From Parachlorella kessleri (taxonomy: Eukaryota > Chlorophyta > Trebouxiophyceae > Chlorellales > Chlorellaceae), in contig BBXU01000960.1 in the NCBI GenBank assembly GCA_001598975.1, forward strand, positions 22,600-86,599: a stretch of DNA of 64,000 nucleotides, given 5' to 3'. Below are positions 22,901-33,975 of the stretch, in pieces. Each line of letters begins with the position of its first letter. Position 1 is the first letter of the stretch. Both the position numbers and the translations under genes were made by a program. The notes under the pieces are model-generated. The model was not told the origin of the DNA, did no database searches, and was given only the letters and a program-made list of their open reading frames with translations.

Positions 22901-25062
22901 CTCTCCTGTGTGCACTGGGGCTCCCTAATCCCACTCCCCATGTGCACTGGTTGGACGGGTTTTGGGAGTTTCCCGTCTGACACCCATGCGCCCCAGCCCC
23001 AGATCGAACCCCGGCCGATATAGTAGCTGGGCGGCTTGGAGTAGGCGCCCAAGTTGAGGATTCAAGTCTCCATATCCATGAAAGCGAGGGCTAGCGGGCC
23101 TTGTGATGAAGGGGTGGCGACCAGCTAGTAGCGCTCGAGTGGTGCATGCCACTAAACCGGTCACCGTCAGTGTGTAAATCCTAGCTGTGATTTCAAGACC
23201 CAAGGTCGTTCCATTGTGGTGGGGATCCAGTGGTTCAGCCTGCAGCAAACGGTAGTGCCTGCCTGCCTAGTAGCAGCCTGGTTGAGATTTCATTTCTAGG
23301 TGTGACAAGATTACGACTGACCCGCAAGGGTGGTGGAAAGCTGTAAGACTAGACTAGGCCATGCCAGCAACACGACCCCGCACTTACCCTCTCAGCGGTA
23401 CCGGTGGGGAAGTAGGGCAGTACCAGGGTGAAGGAGCCCACAAAGAGCCGCGGCAGCTGGTAGATGATGGAGATCTGCTCAAAGATCACGCCTGCAACAC
23501 CCCCGAGCACAATGCACATATATTCTATGGTGGGGTGCTACCAGGCCGGTGCAGGGCACCAATACCAAGGTGGGGGTCCACAGGGGGGGCGTCAAGGCCG
23601 CGCACCCGCCTGCCCGCCTAGGGCAAAGCCCTCACCGCTCGCAGGACGGGAAGGATGCGGCGTGCACCCACACCCAAGAGTGTCCTGGGTAGGCTTACAT
23701 ACGCATATTAGCGAAGCACGGCTCTCCTGCTACACATCCCTCACGCCCGCAGTGCGCTCCAGGAATCCAAGAGACATAAAACACCCCGAAATCGTGTTCC
23801 CTCTAAGCTGGGTTTAGCTTGCATGGGCGTTCCTTTCGTGGGGAGGGGCGTATGGCTCCTGCACTCAGGTCAGACCTTGCATCCTGCCATGCTGCCTCTC
23901 AGCCTACTGCCACCAACATCGCCCACAGCCCCGCCCCTTGGCCAGGTGAAGCAGAAGCGCAGGACACGCTTACCGGGGTTGTGGAAGGACGCAAGGAATG
24001 CCACGTGGCGGTTGCGTATGCGTATGGCGTCCTTGACAAACAGGTTCGGGAAGCCGTCAGCAAACCGCCTGTGAATGTAGAAGGGCAGGGCAAGAGCGAG
24101 CGGCATGAGCTTCCCGGGAAGAGCTAGCAAAGCACGGCAAAACCGCCAGCCTGGCTTCCCTCTTACTCCAACCAGCTGGAAACACCAACCGTATACCTGG
24201 CTTCGGGAGGGCTGCACAGTGGGGGTCTTTTATTAAATAGTCAGTGTGCAACCTCAGAGGAGGATCCTACATAGGAGCCCTCCTCACTAGCTGTCTCCTC
24301 AATCACACTACACCCTGTTGCACCACTGGTGATTGACCACCAAAGACAGACCCATTGGAAGCAGCCACGCCCAGGCATCCAGGCCTCGGACCATGCGCGC
24401 CGCCTGCCTACAAAACATATCCTTCCTGCAACTCCCTGCAGCCACTCACTTCCACGTGATTTCTGCCAACTCCACGCTGCCGCCGCTCATCTCACGGATG
24501 CGAGTGGCCAGCAGCTCGCAGTCGGGGTAATAAAACAGCAGGCAGTCCTTCTTCATGTAGTCGGGCACCTGCAAAGGACAGAGAGTGAGGGAAGTGGGTG
24601 TACAGCACAGATGTACAGCAACGCGGGTTGCATGCATGCGGCGAATGGCCAGTGGGTTGCGGGCAGGGAGAACTGAGTGGCTGCTATAATGGGCGCAGAC
24701 AGGCAGCTCCTTAGTGGACCGACGCCTGTGTTGCAGGCGGGTGAGCTGCAGGCCAGTCAACAGGAGCCCTAATGGGAGCAGGAGAGCAGGCCTCACCGTT
24801 CCCCGTCCCTTCCACAAGCTTGACTTCTTAGCGACGCGACATCTCCGTCGCTTGCACCTCAACAGAGCCAGGGAGCCACCACATACACATAACATGAGCG
24901 GCTGCTGCATTTGCCGCCGCCTACCTGCTCAAGGTCCACGTTGGGTGCGGTCACGCGATAGTCGCGGCCACTCTCCTGCAGGCAGAAGGGGATGCCACCG
25001 CAGTGTTCTGTGAATTGTTTCACGACGGACCTGCTTCCTGTGCCAAGTGCGGTGCGGTTCAT
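19932..25062 (-). CDS. PRS4: Ribose-phosphate pyrophosphokinase, plant PRS3/PRS4 class
   Basis: Makes PRPP from ribose 5-phosphate and ATP for nucleotide, His and Trp synthesis; plant class II enzymes of this type are phosphate-independent and cytosolic. Ten phase-consistent exons (25062-24925, 24568-24450, 24068-23974, 23491-23388, 22420-22304, 21956-21895, 21598-21496, 21115-21010, 20560-20416, 20043-19932) encode 366 residues. Signatures: [64 protein letters not shown], the PRPP-binding loop [16 protein letters not shown] and YFWITDSC, ending in [14 protein letters not shown]. It aligns with Arabidopsis PRS4 almost throughout; exon 1 (46 residues) is the least conserved and an extra upstream exon cannot be excluded. 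Introns 4 and 8 contain repeats (separate entries). Divergent from the TMEM41B-like gene. Confidence 0.95.
20870..21014. repeat. Imperfect ~50-bp direct repeat in PRS intron 8
   Basis: The block starting GGCTGCCTTGCATGGCAGGC (20870-20921) recurs as GGCTGCCCTGCATGGCAGGC (20962-21014), with the same order of CCACC/GCCCGCC runs and a final GAC. By eye the two copies are roughly 80 percent identical. The second copy reaches the 5' splice donor of the intron. Confidence 0.6.
22564..22594 (+). repeat. G-run tandem repeat with quadruplex potential (PRS intron 4)
   Basis: GGGTGGGTGGGTGGGTGGG followed by further G runs meets the usual four-run quadruplex pattern on the + strand, which is the non-transcript strand sense of the PRS gene. 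Confidence 0.6.
23015..23357 (+). repeat. Possible SINE-like insertion in PRS intron 4
   Basis: The left part has box A-like (TAGTAGCTGGGCGGCTTGG) and box B-like (GGATTCAAGTCTCC) sequences about 30 bases apart, with GATAT/ATATC ends able to pair, as in a degenerate tRNA head. The middle has GTGGTGCATGCCACTAA (23139-23155), shared with the LINE. The right end has AAGACTAGACTAGG (23345-23358), like the LINE tail. No target-site duplication was found, and no second full copy exists in the window, so this remains tentative. Confidence 0.3.
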
Positions 25063-26033
25063 TGGTTGTTGGTGTATTGGAATTTCCAATACTGTCACAA
25101 ATTAGCCACTCGCGAATGTCCAGAAAGCTAGTATGCCTGTGAACACATATACAACATTAAGCACTTCTCCTGCAAGTGGCCCAGGCACAGCTGGCAGTAT
25201 GCATGCCTGACAACTCTCACTGCTGCCCTGTCCTCCGCCATGCAGGTCCCGGCACCAGCAGATAGCGAATCTGAGAAAAACGTACCAGGGGCTCAACGGA
25301 GGGTGGTCGGAACGTAAAATGATTGGACATGTGTTCCTCGACACTTGATGACCCGGCTGCTAATAGCCACGATGGCTTCTTGACTAGGTAACCTGGCCTT
25401 CCAAGGTAATGATACTGGACAGGGCTGCAAATCAGTCGTGAGCTGGGCCACGCTATTCGAGATGGCTGGACAACCATGCACACAAAGTAATACCTTAATA
25501 AGGCGCATGCAAGTCTCCTGAGGCCTCTCTCATCAGCCATCAGCCATCAGGCGCTGCTTAGAGTAGAGAGAGATGTGTAATACATTAGTCAGTTGTTCGG
25601 AACATGTAGTGCCCTGTCAGCAGCCTCTTTCGCAGGTGAAGCAGTTGTGCACATTGCACCAGGAAGAATTGGTTCTTAGGTAACAAAGCGGGCAACCACC
25701 CCTGCCGTAACATCTGTCTAGGAGTTTGGGTGGCGTCCTGCGTGCTCCTTCCCTTTCTATATTCAACTCTGAAAATAAGGTTGGCTGGTTGGGCGCTGCT
25801 CTGGTGTCCCCTGCTTCAATGTCCGCGGCTTGTACCCAGGTGCACCGGTTGTCTTATTCATGACACCATGCTCCGTTCTTAGTGTGTGCAGAGCCGGCAT
25901 AGCTCTTCTCTAAACAGCATACAGATCTTGGGGAGCCGCCTTAGCACAAGAGCTCGCTCAGTGGGCTCCTGCCCACCCCGGCCGTGCAGCCTGCGGGGCC
26001 CAGGGCCTGCAAACTCTTTGAAGTATCACAAGG
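25063..26033. promoter_or_regulatory. Divergent upstream region (PRS / TMEM41B-like)
   Basis: 971 bases between divergent start codons. The TMEM41B-proximal 150 bases are GC-rich and probably 5' UTR. No other gene or motif could be supported. Confidence 0.4.
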
Positions 26034-28753
26034 ATGGCAGCTGCAGCAGTGCCAGCAATGAGGACTGAGAGGAAGGATGCACATGCCTATGCCAGCCTTA
26101 AACAGAGCGATACTGCCGAGCCAGCAGAGACAGATGTGGAGGCAGCTTGTTCACCGGCTGAGGTGAGTTCAGTGCACCGCTCGCTTGCGCAGCGTCAGCC
26201 TTCCGGGAGTTGTGGTTGCGGTTGCCTCAGCCGCACACAATCCTTTCTGCTAATGTGCCGCCGCTGTGCCCTCGCGCTGGCCCCAGGGGAGCCAACGCCT
26301 GTATCGCCTTGGATACCTGTCTGCTACCCAGAAGTAAAGTGTAGCTGACTGCCTTCACAGCTCCAGCAGTGCTGATCTGTACTGGTCTCAAGACTTCAGG
26401 CGCTGCCGTCGACAGGTGTGATTCCTTGCTTATGTTAAAGCAGGCAAAGGAGACCAAGCCACAGTTCCCACCCAGGATGCAGTACATCCGCTCGCTGGCC
26501 TGGGGAAGGCCCGCCCTCATGCTGCTGCTGCTCTACTGCCTGGGGCTGGCGCTTGTCTACTGGCTGTTCTCGCGGTTACCGGACCTACGGACGCTGGAAG
26601 GTGCGGCTGCCACAGGGGTCGGACCTGGTTTGTGTAGGTGGACCAAGCGCGGGTGCAGGCGGCTGCTTGCGGCTGCAAGTGCGTTGCGTGAAGCAGTCAG
26701 TCCCGGGGCTGCTGGCATTCTGGTTTCCCTCGCACACACTAGCACATCGCAACACAAGAGCGGCTGCCGAAGCTGCGGAATGTAAATGCAGAGTCGGCAG
26801 GCAGCACTTGCATCCTGGGCTGCGACACTCTCCCATCTCCTTCTTTGCCCACAGCACCCCTGCCACGCCCTTGTATAAGACAGGTTTGCCCCAGGTGTTT
26901 GCTTAGCAGCCGCTGGCCTGCTTGTGTGCGTGCGTGCAGCTGTGGCACGGCAGCAGGGGCTGCTGGGCGAGGGGGCAGAGGTGGCGGCGCTGCGTCTGTC
27001 GCTGCCACACAGCTTTGACGAGCTGCGCGCTGTGAGGAGGACGGTGGAGCTGTACCGGCAGCAGTACGGCGGCCAGCTGCTGGCGCTCATGGTCGGGGCC
27101 TACCTGTTCCTACAGGTGGCCAGCCAGCCAGCCAGCCAGGGAGGGTGGGGATGGCCAACACTTGACGGCTGGGGAAGTGCTTGCTCCAATGCCATCCGCT
27201 GCTTTTTGAATTTGTGAACTGGCCATCCGTTTGCTAGTTAGATTCTGCTAAGGTCAGCCTATGTGTCCGACTGTTGCCAGCAATGGCTATTGGCAGTGCG
27301 ATCCAGTGTGGTGTCAGCGACATCAGTTGTTGATGCATTCGTTTTTCCATATGTGCAGGCGTTTATGATCCCTGGGTCGGTGGTCATCAATGTGCTGGCG
27401 GGGAGCATGTACACCTTCCCAGCAGCACTAGCCTTTGTTGGTGTCGTTTCCACGGTAAGCCCCTTGCAGGCCTGGTGCTGCTTGATGGTGTGGTGTGGCC
27501 TGAACGGTCTCTCGCAGCGGCCCTTACTTAACTGGCTTGCACAGGCAAGGGGCACGAACCCAGTAGCAGATAGGGTGTGGCAAGGGAGTCGCGGAGGAGC
27601 TGGACCCTGCTGTCGGTGTTACCTTCGTCTGACTGACTACCTGCCTGGCTTGCTTGTGGGCGCAGTGCGGCGTCTCAATCAACTACTGGCTCACACGGTG
27701 GTTCTTGAAGGACGTGGTCACCAACCTTATACCGCAGCGGGTGCAGGCCTTCTCTCAGGAGGTGAGCACCAGGGCGGGCAAGTAGTCATGCCGCTTACTG
27801 TAAGGCTGATTTTGCGTCCGCCTGCATGCACATCGGGCAGCCTCAGGCCGACAAGGGGGTTCTTGCTACCCTACCTAGTGACCCGGACCACTGTCTTGGC
27901 AAGTGACTGATGTGCCCCCTCCCGCTCATGCTACTGCACCCAACACCAGCTGATGCTCTTTGTGGAACACAGCAGTTCAAGCTGGCCTGCCTTTCCTCCT
28001 GCCATGATGTACCTCATAGGCCCGCCCGCAGGTGCGGCGGCACCAGGCGCACCTCCTCAACTACATGCTCTTCCTGCGTGCCACGCCGCTGCTGCCCGGC
28101 TGGTTCATCAGCCTGGCGTCGCCCATCGTGGGGGTACCCTTCCCCACCTTCTTCATAGCTAGCCTTGTGGGCCACCAGCCGCTCAACTTCATCACCGTGC
28201 AGGTGCGGTGCCGATTGGATTTGCGCATGGGACGCCAGTGTGTGCATATGCAAGCTGTTGCTGTTGATGTGCTCTGCACTGCCTGCGTCTGGTCGGCATT
28301 TGGTGTCGTTTGATCGGGTGTGCCTACGCGGTCAGAACCGGAGCTGGCTGGGAGTCGGCATTGTGAAGCGCCACACACCGTGCACTGCATGTCTGGTTTG
28401 CGGGTCTTGTACGGAGCACCATCTTAGCACAGGCGAAGCGTGCAGCAGCGCAAGCCAGATACCCAGGCTGCAAGGCATGCTGGCCTGGCTGCCTGCAGGC
28501 GGGGCGGACGCTGGCCGAGATCCGGTCCATGCGGGATCTCTACAGCCCCCGGAACGTGGTCTTCATGCTGCTTATAGGCGGCGTAGCCCTGCTGCCGGTG
28601 GCTTTCAAGTTTCAGCAGCAGAAGCGGGAGCGGCGGCGGAAGGGCAGCGCTGCGGCAGCAGCAGGGGTTGCCAATGGCGCTGGCGGGACGCCCAAGTCGC
28701 CGGCTGCCCTGCCTGGTGTGGTGGTGGTCGCAGCTCACAAGGTTGCGCCATGA
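26034..28753 (+). CDS. TMEM41B-like VTT-domain (DedA/SNARE-associated Golgi) membrane protein
   Basis: Multi-pass ER protein of the TMEM41B/VMP1/TMEM64/DedA group; animal TMEM41B is a phospholipid scramblase acting in autophagosome and lipid-droplet formation. Seven exons (26034-26162, 26444-26600, 26940-27115, 27359-27454, 27666-27761, 28032-28202, 28499-28753) give 359 residues. After a 50-residue polar N-terminus comes a first membrane segment (ALMLLLLYCLGLALVYWLF). The VTT core follows: AFMIPGSVVINVLAGSMYTF, CGVSINYWLTRWF, and RHQAHLLNYMLFLRATPLLP then GWFISLASPIVGVPFPTFF, with the conserved R-x-TP-x-LP-x-WF pattern of TMEM41 proteins. The last helix is NVVFMLLIGGVALLPVAF, then a basic tail. 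The match is closer to TMEM41A/B than to TMEM64 or VMP1 as far as I can judge. Confidence 0.92.
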
Positions 28754-28926
28754 TGGGGCTTGATGGCGGTGTTGCCTTTACCAGCCGACGGGCGGCGACG
28801 CCCTCAGATTCCGCTTCAACTTTTTGACTGTCGCAGACGTGCGTGTGATCGGCAGCTTGGATACTCGAGTTGCGGACCTGCTTCTCTATTGAAATTGGTG
28901 CTACACGAGTGTTGGCTAGCCTGGGC

Positions 28927-28931
28927 TGTAA
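28927..28931 (+). terminator. Candidate polyadenylation signal TGTAA for TMEM41B-like gene
   Basis: TGTAA (in context GGGCTGTAAAGTGC) 173 bases after the stop codon, a plausible green-algal 3' UTR length. Confidence 0.45.
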
Positions 28932-29411
28932 AGTGCTTGCAGGCGCAGTGCTTTAGTTGAGCGTCAGGGACCCCTTCTGACCTGTGCTGCAACTATGCCA
29001 AGTTGCTGAACTTTGTCGCCATCATCAGAGCGCATAACAAACCTTGACTATGGTATTGTTGTTATCATAGCTGACCATGTGCAGGGAGTGTGTCAAATCG
29101 CTTTTGACTTTATCCCTTAACCACTGCACCAATAGGTAACACCGACCTCTTGTGGCCTTGCTGCCGTGACGGCCTGCGATCTTTTGGCTCTCCATTTTGT
29201 TTGGGTAGGCGAGGCCTGCTTAGTGCGGATTCCGCTACCTAGTCTTCTCTGTTGGAGGAGTGAAAGGCTCGCGTGGGGATGCACTTGTACCCAAGAAAAA
29301 AAACATGAGAGCACGGGTTTATGAGGTCTATTAGGAGTGGGCAGCCTGAGGAGGTTGCATTAGCCCGGGCTGGACTAGCTAGCAGTCCACCCTGGCGTGA
29401 CGAGATTCTGG

Positions 29412-29487
29412 CAAGTTGCCTGATCAGACGAAATCAAGGGCTAGAGGGTACGGCCCCTTGATTAGAACAGGCAGATAATGCAACTTG
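29412..29487. other. Nested inverted repeat, hairpin-forming 76 bases
   Basis: CAAGTTGC (29412-29419) pairs perfectly with GCAACTTG (29480-29487). Inside it AATCAAGGG (29432-29440) pairs with CCCTTGATT (29455-29463) around a 14-base loop. An additional small hairpin TGGACT/AGTCCA lies just upstream (29371-29389). The size and shape are compatible with a miRNA precursor or a decayed MITE. Whether it is transcribed is unknown. Confidence 0.45.
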
Positions 29488-29664
29488 TTTGAAAGAGACT
29501 CGGATGAGAGGTAGAGGTGAACTGATTGACCAGTCAGCCTGAACTCCTGATGACTAGAATCTTTGATACCGAGAATCGTGCTCCCAGTCAGTCACTGATG
29601 CCGAGCGTACAGAGATCTATGCATATCACCCGTGCTTGTGAAGCAGTTTTACCGGGGCCACAAC

Positions 29665-30964
29665 ATGCGCTGCACAATAGTCGCTGCAAGGCAATGTCCA
29701 GATCACCCTGTTCCTAGTGTGCCATCCAGGCAGTTGCGGTGTCCAGTCCTCAGAAGAGGTGCTGTCATGCTAGGTGCCGAAAACCAGAGTCGGCAGCCAG
29801 TAGCTTGTGCCCACTCCAGGAGGCAAACTTTAGCCGGTGCCTTCCTAGCAACAGTAGCAGGTGCACCTTGGTGGAAGCCACCACCAGCTGACGCCCTGCC
29901 ACTGGCGCCGCTAGGTGGGGTTGAGCGAGTAGGCGGCAGCAAGCTAACAGGTTTGACTGTGGAGCAAGTGAAGGTAAGGCTGCTTGTGGCCGGCACCGTG
30001 GCAGCGGGCATTCAGCGAGTTGGGAGGTGCTGGCGACGAGTATGTGCAGTAAGGTTACATAGGTGCGCTACTTACTGCTAGTCCACTGCGATGTCTTGAG
30101 CCGCAGGACATCCTGGCGCGAGACCTGAGTGCAGGGCAATACTTTGTGACAGGGAATTTGACGCGAGAGGTGTTTGCGGACGACTGCCAGTTCAAGGATC
30201 CCACCAATGACGTGACGGGGCTGAGCAGGTATACCAAGGTGCGGAAGTGGTGGCCTATCGTAGTACGTGGGAGTGACATTTTGTACTGTATCTATCATGT
30301 AACAGTTTACCGAAGGCCCTGATGTCTTGCGGTCCGCAAAGCCGTGCAGTCACGCTTGCTATTGAGCTTTATTGAATTTTGCAGGCGTTGGGGCTACTGT
30401 TCGACCCAGAGTACAGCGTAGTGCGGTTGCGGAGTATAAGTGTGGCAGGCCCTCGCACTATTGAGGCAGATTATGTCAGTGGCGGCTACCTCAAGTTCCC
30501 TTGGCACCCTCGGGTGGAGCCGTATGAAGGTAAGTCATGCATGATGGTACTGAGTTGGGGGGCTGCCTTTAGAATGTGTACTTGCCTATGTGAGCTATAC
30601 GATAAGGAGCCAAGAGCGACTGGAGCTTTGCATGGCCCAGCTGATCGCTAAGCCTGGCTGCTTCCAGACCGCCCTTTGCGGCAGAGTGTGAATTTGCACC
30701 AACGGCACCCAACGGGTTTGTATGTCTGCTGCTAGCGGCAAAATTTGCATTGGATGTGCCGGTAGTCGTCTCAAAGGATCGTGCTGGTGTGTTAATGTTA
30801 TTGCTCGGGTGTTGTGGTGTGCAGGTCACATCATTTACACGCTGAATGAGGAGGGACTTGTGCAAGTCCAGGAGCAGACGTGGAGTAAACCCGCCTTTGA
30901 GGCGTTGCGGGAGAGCTTTACTCCCACCTCTGGGCCACGAGGTGACATTAAGCACTTGGAGTGA
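29665..30964 (+). CDS. DUF2358 protein, predicted thylakoid lumen
   Basis: Four exons (29665-29973, 30107-30238, 30385-30529, 30825-30964) encode 241 residues. The body matches the plant/cyanobacterial DUF2358 family (a SnoaL/NTF2-like fold): QYFVTGNLTREVFADDCQF, KDPTNDVTGLSRYTKALGLL, then SVAGPRTIEADYVSGGYLKF with PWHPRVEPYEG, and QEQTWSKPAFEALRESFTP. The N-terminal 65 residues are Ser/Arg/Pro-rich (plastid transit), followed by SRRQTLAGAFLATVAGAP, twin Arg plus a hydrophobic core and ADALP, a likely Tat-type lumen signal with cleavage near ADA. ATG 29665 was taken as the first Met in the open frame. The function of the family is not established. Confidence 0.85.
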
Positions 30965-31436
30965 AGCTTGTTACAAAGCCTTTCGGCTGTGGTAGAATGA
31001 TGGGTCAAAATGATGGGTCGTTGGACTAGAGGAGCTTGCCATGGCACCGGTAAAGCCTAACGGTGCGCTTGGCAGTCACATATGTGAAACATCGCCTCCA
31101 GTGAATGGTCAACCCATGAACCAGACTTTTGAGGCGGGAGCGGCTTTGGCGCGAGCGCCACAAAGGCGCAGTTAGAAAAGGAACGGCCGTCAGTGAACAT
31201 GGTCTGGTACGTTGGTGGCCAAAGGGGGAAGTGATCAAGCAAAGTCATGGCGATCAGTCCAGCAGAGGGGAACAGGGGCTGGCGGGAAGCAGCACAGATC
31301 GGGTCGTCGTTGCCGCTTGCCAGATCACCAGCACTGTATACCTTACGCACAGGAAGCTCATTAAACTCAGCAGCTGCTGCACTTGACTGACGTAGCCCTG
31401 ACGCAGACAGATCAACTCTGCGATTCCCAGCGCATC
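30965..31436. other. Intergenic spacer
   Basis: 471 bases between tandem + strand genes; 3' UTR of the DUF2358 gene and promoter of the epimerase gene. No clear motif seen. Confidence 0.4.
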
Positions 31437-33199
31437 ATGTCGGCCAGCTTCCGCAGCTGTGGCAGGCTACTTGACAGTCAAGCTTGCCAGCTCAGCCTCG
31501 CAAAAGTCAAGCAGCGCTCCAGGATAGTAGCAGCAGCTGGGTTTAACAGAGCAGCAGTCCAAGGGGTTCAGTACACCAACCCCATGGGCGTGCACTCCTT
31601 GGTCTTTGTGGGGGACTGGACTGAGGTTTCGGCACGGGCGGCAGCCACAGGTGCCCAGGCGGCAGGGTTTGATCTGGTAAGCTTCCCAGAGGCCGCTGCG
31701 CCAGCCGCTTGGAAAGCTTTACGTAGTACTGGACGAAGCTGGGACCACCTTCACCATTCCCCTGAAAGACGCCCCTTTATGCCCTCCTTGCTGAGCAGCT
31801 GGAGCTGGCTGCTTTCAATGCGGACAGGGTTGACGTCGAAATGACCAAGCAGGTGTTTGCTGAGCACAGCCTGCAGCCCGCCTGCAGCCTGGGCTTGTCT
31901 CCTGAGGCAGACATCAACAGCGCAGACAAGGATGTGGTGGCGCGGGGAGCGGCCGAGCTGGACAGGGCCCTGACATTTGCAGCCGGCATTGGCGCGAGAC
32001 ACCTTCGTGGGGTGCTGTACTCTGCTCTGGCCAAGTACCCTGGGCCCCCCAGCAGGGAGGGGCGTGCAAATGCGATTGCTGAGATATGCAAGCTGGCAGA
32101 CAAGGCAGCCGACAAGGGTGTCAAGGTGTCGCTCGAGGTTGTCAACAGGCAAGGCCTGTGTGGTTCGGGCGGACTGCGGTTGCTGTGCGGTGTGAGTGGC
32201 AGCTCTTTGGGCACTCTGACTTATGCATTCTGATATGGGCGAGGGCAAAGCCTGCACACTTCTTGTGTCATCTTGCAGATCCCTGTGGCTCAGCCCCACT
32301 GCTCTGACTGCACCAATTCTGGCGGCAACACATATTTCATGATGGGCTGTTTCTTGCCAACGGCAGGTATGAAACTAACCTGCTGAACACAGCAGCACAG
32401 GCCATGGAGTTCCTGGCAGACGCCAACCATCCCAACATCTTTGTGCATCTGGACACCTACCACTTGAATGTGAGAGATCAGGTTGACCTGACCGCGGGAG
32501 GTGGTAGAGTGTTGCTGGGTAGGTGGCAGCCTGCACGGGCCCCACCCTCCGGGTTTCTTCACAGGTAAGCGAATGCGAGTGGCTTTCCGAACCCAGCCTA
32601 GCACGGTACTGCTCTTGAATAAGCAGCTGTGAGCCCTCTGCCTCCGCGATGTGTGGTACAAATACGAGAGGCTTGCTGTGCAGGTTGAGGAGGTCAGCTT
32701 AGTGCAAGCGGTGCGCCTGTGCGGGGACCGGCTTGGCTACATGCACATCGGGGAGAGCCACAGGTAGGTGTGAGCTTGCCCAGGGGTGAGTGTCAGAGCT
32801 AGCTGGACGCCTTGCTCAGCAACCAAGTGCGTAGATTACGAGTACAAGTACAGCATGACAAGGCAGCCGGTGCTTGTGCTCCGGATCCCAGCCCGCCTTG
32901 GCCGATAAAATTAACAGCGGATGCGTTCTCCCTTTCCTCCCTTGCTTGCTTCATGCAGAGGCTACCTGGGCAGCGGCTCCGTCGACTATGGGAGCTTGTT
33001 CCGCGCTCTGGCAGATATTAAATACAGCGGTCCCATCACCTTTGAGAGCTTCTCCTCGGCAGTGGTGAGCCCCAACCTGAGCAACAACCTCTGTGTGTGG
33101 CGCAACCTTTGGAGCGACTCTGGGGACCTTTCTGCCCATGCTCACACCTACATTGATGCCATGTGGCGAGCAGCCCTCGTTGCAGCTAGGCAGGCATAG
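31437..33199 (+). CDS. D-tagatose 3-epimerase-family sugar epimerase (TIM barrel)
   Basis: Xylose-isomerase-like TIM barrel resembling D-tagatose/D-psicose 3-epimerases, which invert C3 of ketohexoses with a divalent metal. Five exons (31437-31676, 31799-32148, 32367-32469, 32684-32763, 32959-33199) give 337 residues. The first 40 or so look like an organelle-targeting extension. The four metal ligands fit Glu193 (SLEVVNR), Asp226 (HLDTYH), His252 (MHIGESHRG) and Glu287 (ITFESF). Their spacing (33, 26, 35) equals that recalled for Pseudomonas cichorii D-tagatose 3-epimerase (152, 185, 211, 246), and Arg258 and Glu199 also fall at the equivalent catalytic places. Intron 2 is GC-AG (ACAG|GCAAGG). 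The true substrate in algae is unknown. Confidence 0.92.
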
Positions 33200-33975
33200 G
33201 CCAGCCGGTCGGTTTGAGATGTGTGCTTTGCCCTTACGCCATATCCATACGTTCCTAGCCTGGGTGGCTCGGGGACAGCAGCAAGGGCCTAGCTGGTGTG
33301 CCCCGCATGATACTGTGGTGATGGCCTGCTCAGCCTGTGTCTTGACAGACTAGTGGCTCCCACGGTGCCCTGCATGCCATGGTCAGTGACCGGGAGGGGC
33401 GACAGCCTCAAGATTGTTCCTTCAATTTATATCTAGCTGGAACCCATGTCGCCAGACCAGGTCCTATAGGAAGCAGCCAGGCCTTACGTGCTGTAGTGTA
33501 TGGGTGTCTTACCCTAGGGGGAAACTCAACATCCCGGTGCACTGTCAAGTAGCATATTCCATATGGTTAGGGTGGGCCGAGGGCCCCAACGACCTCCCTG
33601 ATTGGGGTTTTACTGAAGGGGTCGTACTAGTGGTGCAAGCCATTAAGTACAAGGTCCTGTACCCCCACAACTTCCATGATAAATGCTCCCGCCACCCCTT
33701 GGACGCCCCAAGCTAAAGCGGCCGGAGCCCTTGCCCGGTGGATGCATTTCGATCGACCCTTGAATTGGTCAAGCATGAAGTTTTGTTTACCTTGTCCAAG
33801 TTGCATGAGCGGCATTTGAGCCATGGAGGTCCCAACTTGGAGCCTGGCGTCCAACCTTAATCACCTGTTCAGCACCTGCTAACCAGACTAATAGTACTGT
33901 CGGGTCACTTCATGGCCAAACTGAACATAAGCCTTGGACGTCGACTCGTCAATACTGTTGCCCAGGCTTCAGGCC
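33200..33975. other. Intergenic region with LINE-like repeat motif
   Basis: 776 bases between tandem + strand genes. It contains GTGGTGCAAGCCATTAA (33630-33646), preceded by TACTGAAGGGGTCG; both pieces have counterparts in the SINE-like block at 23105-23155 and the first in the LINE (12116-12132). Otherwise no feature is supported. Confidence 0.35.

Larger units (their letters stand above)
28754..29664. other. Intergenic region between TMEM41B-like and DUF2358 genes
   Basis: 910 bases between tandem + strand genes. The first part should be 3' UTR. Around 29371-29487 inverted repeats are concentrated (separate entry). The rest shows nothing recognisable. Confidence 0.5.

Noticed and set aside
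23016..23076. tRNA gene on the + strand
   Set aside because: Acceptor-like ends and box A/B-like words exist, but there is no room for a proper anticodon arm and the T-stem does not pair well. Treated as a possible SINE head only.
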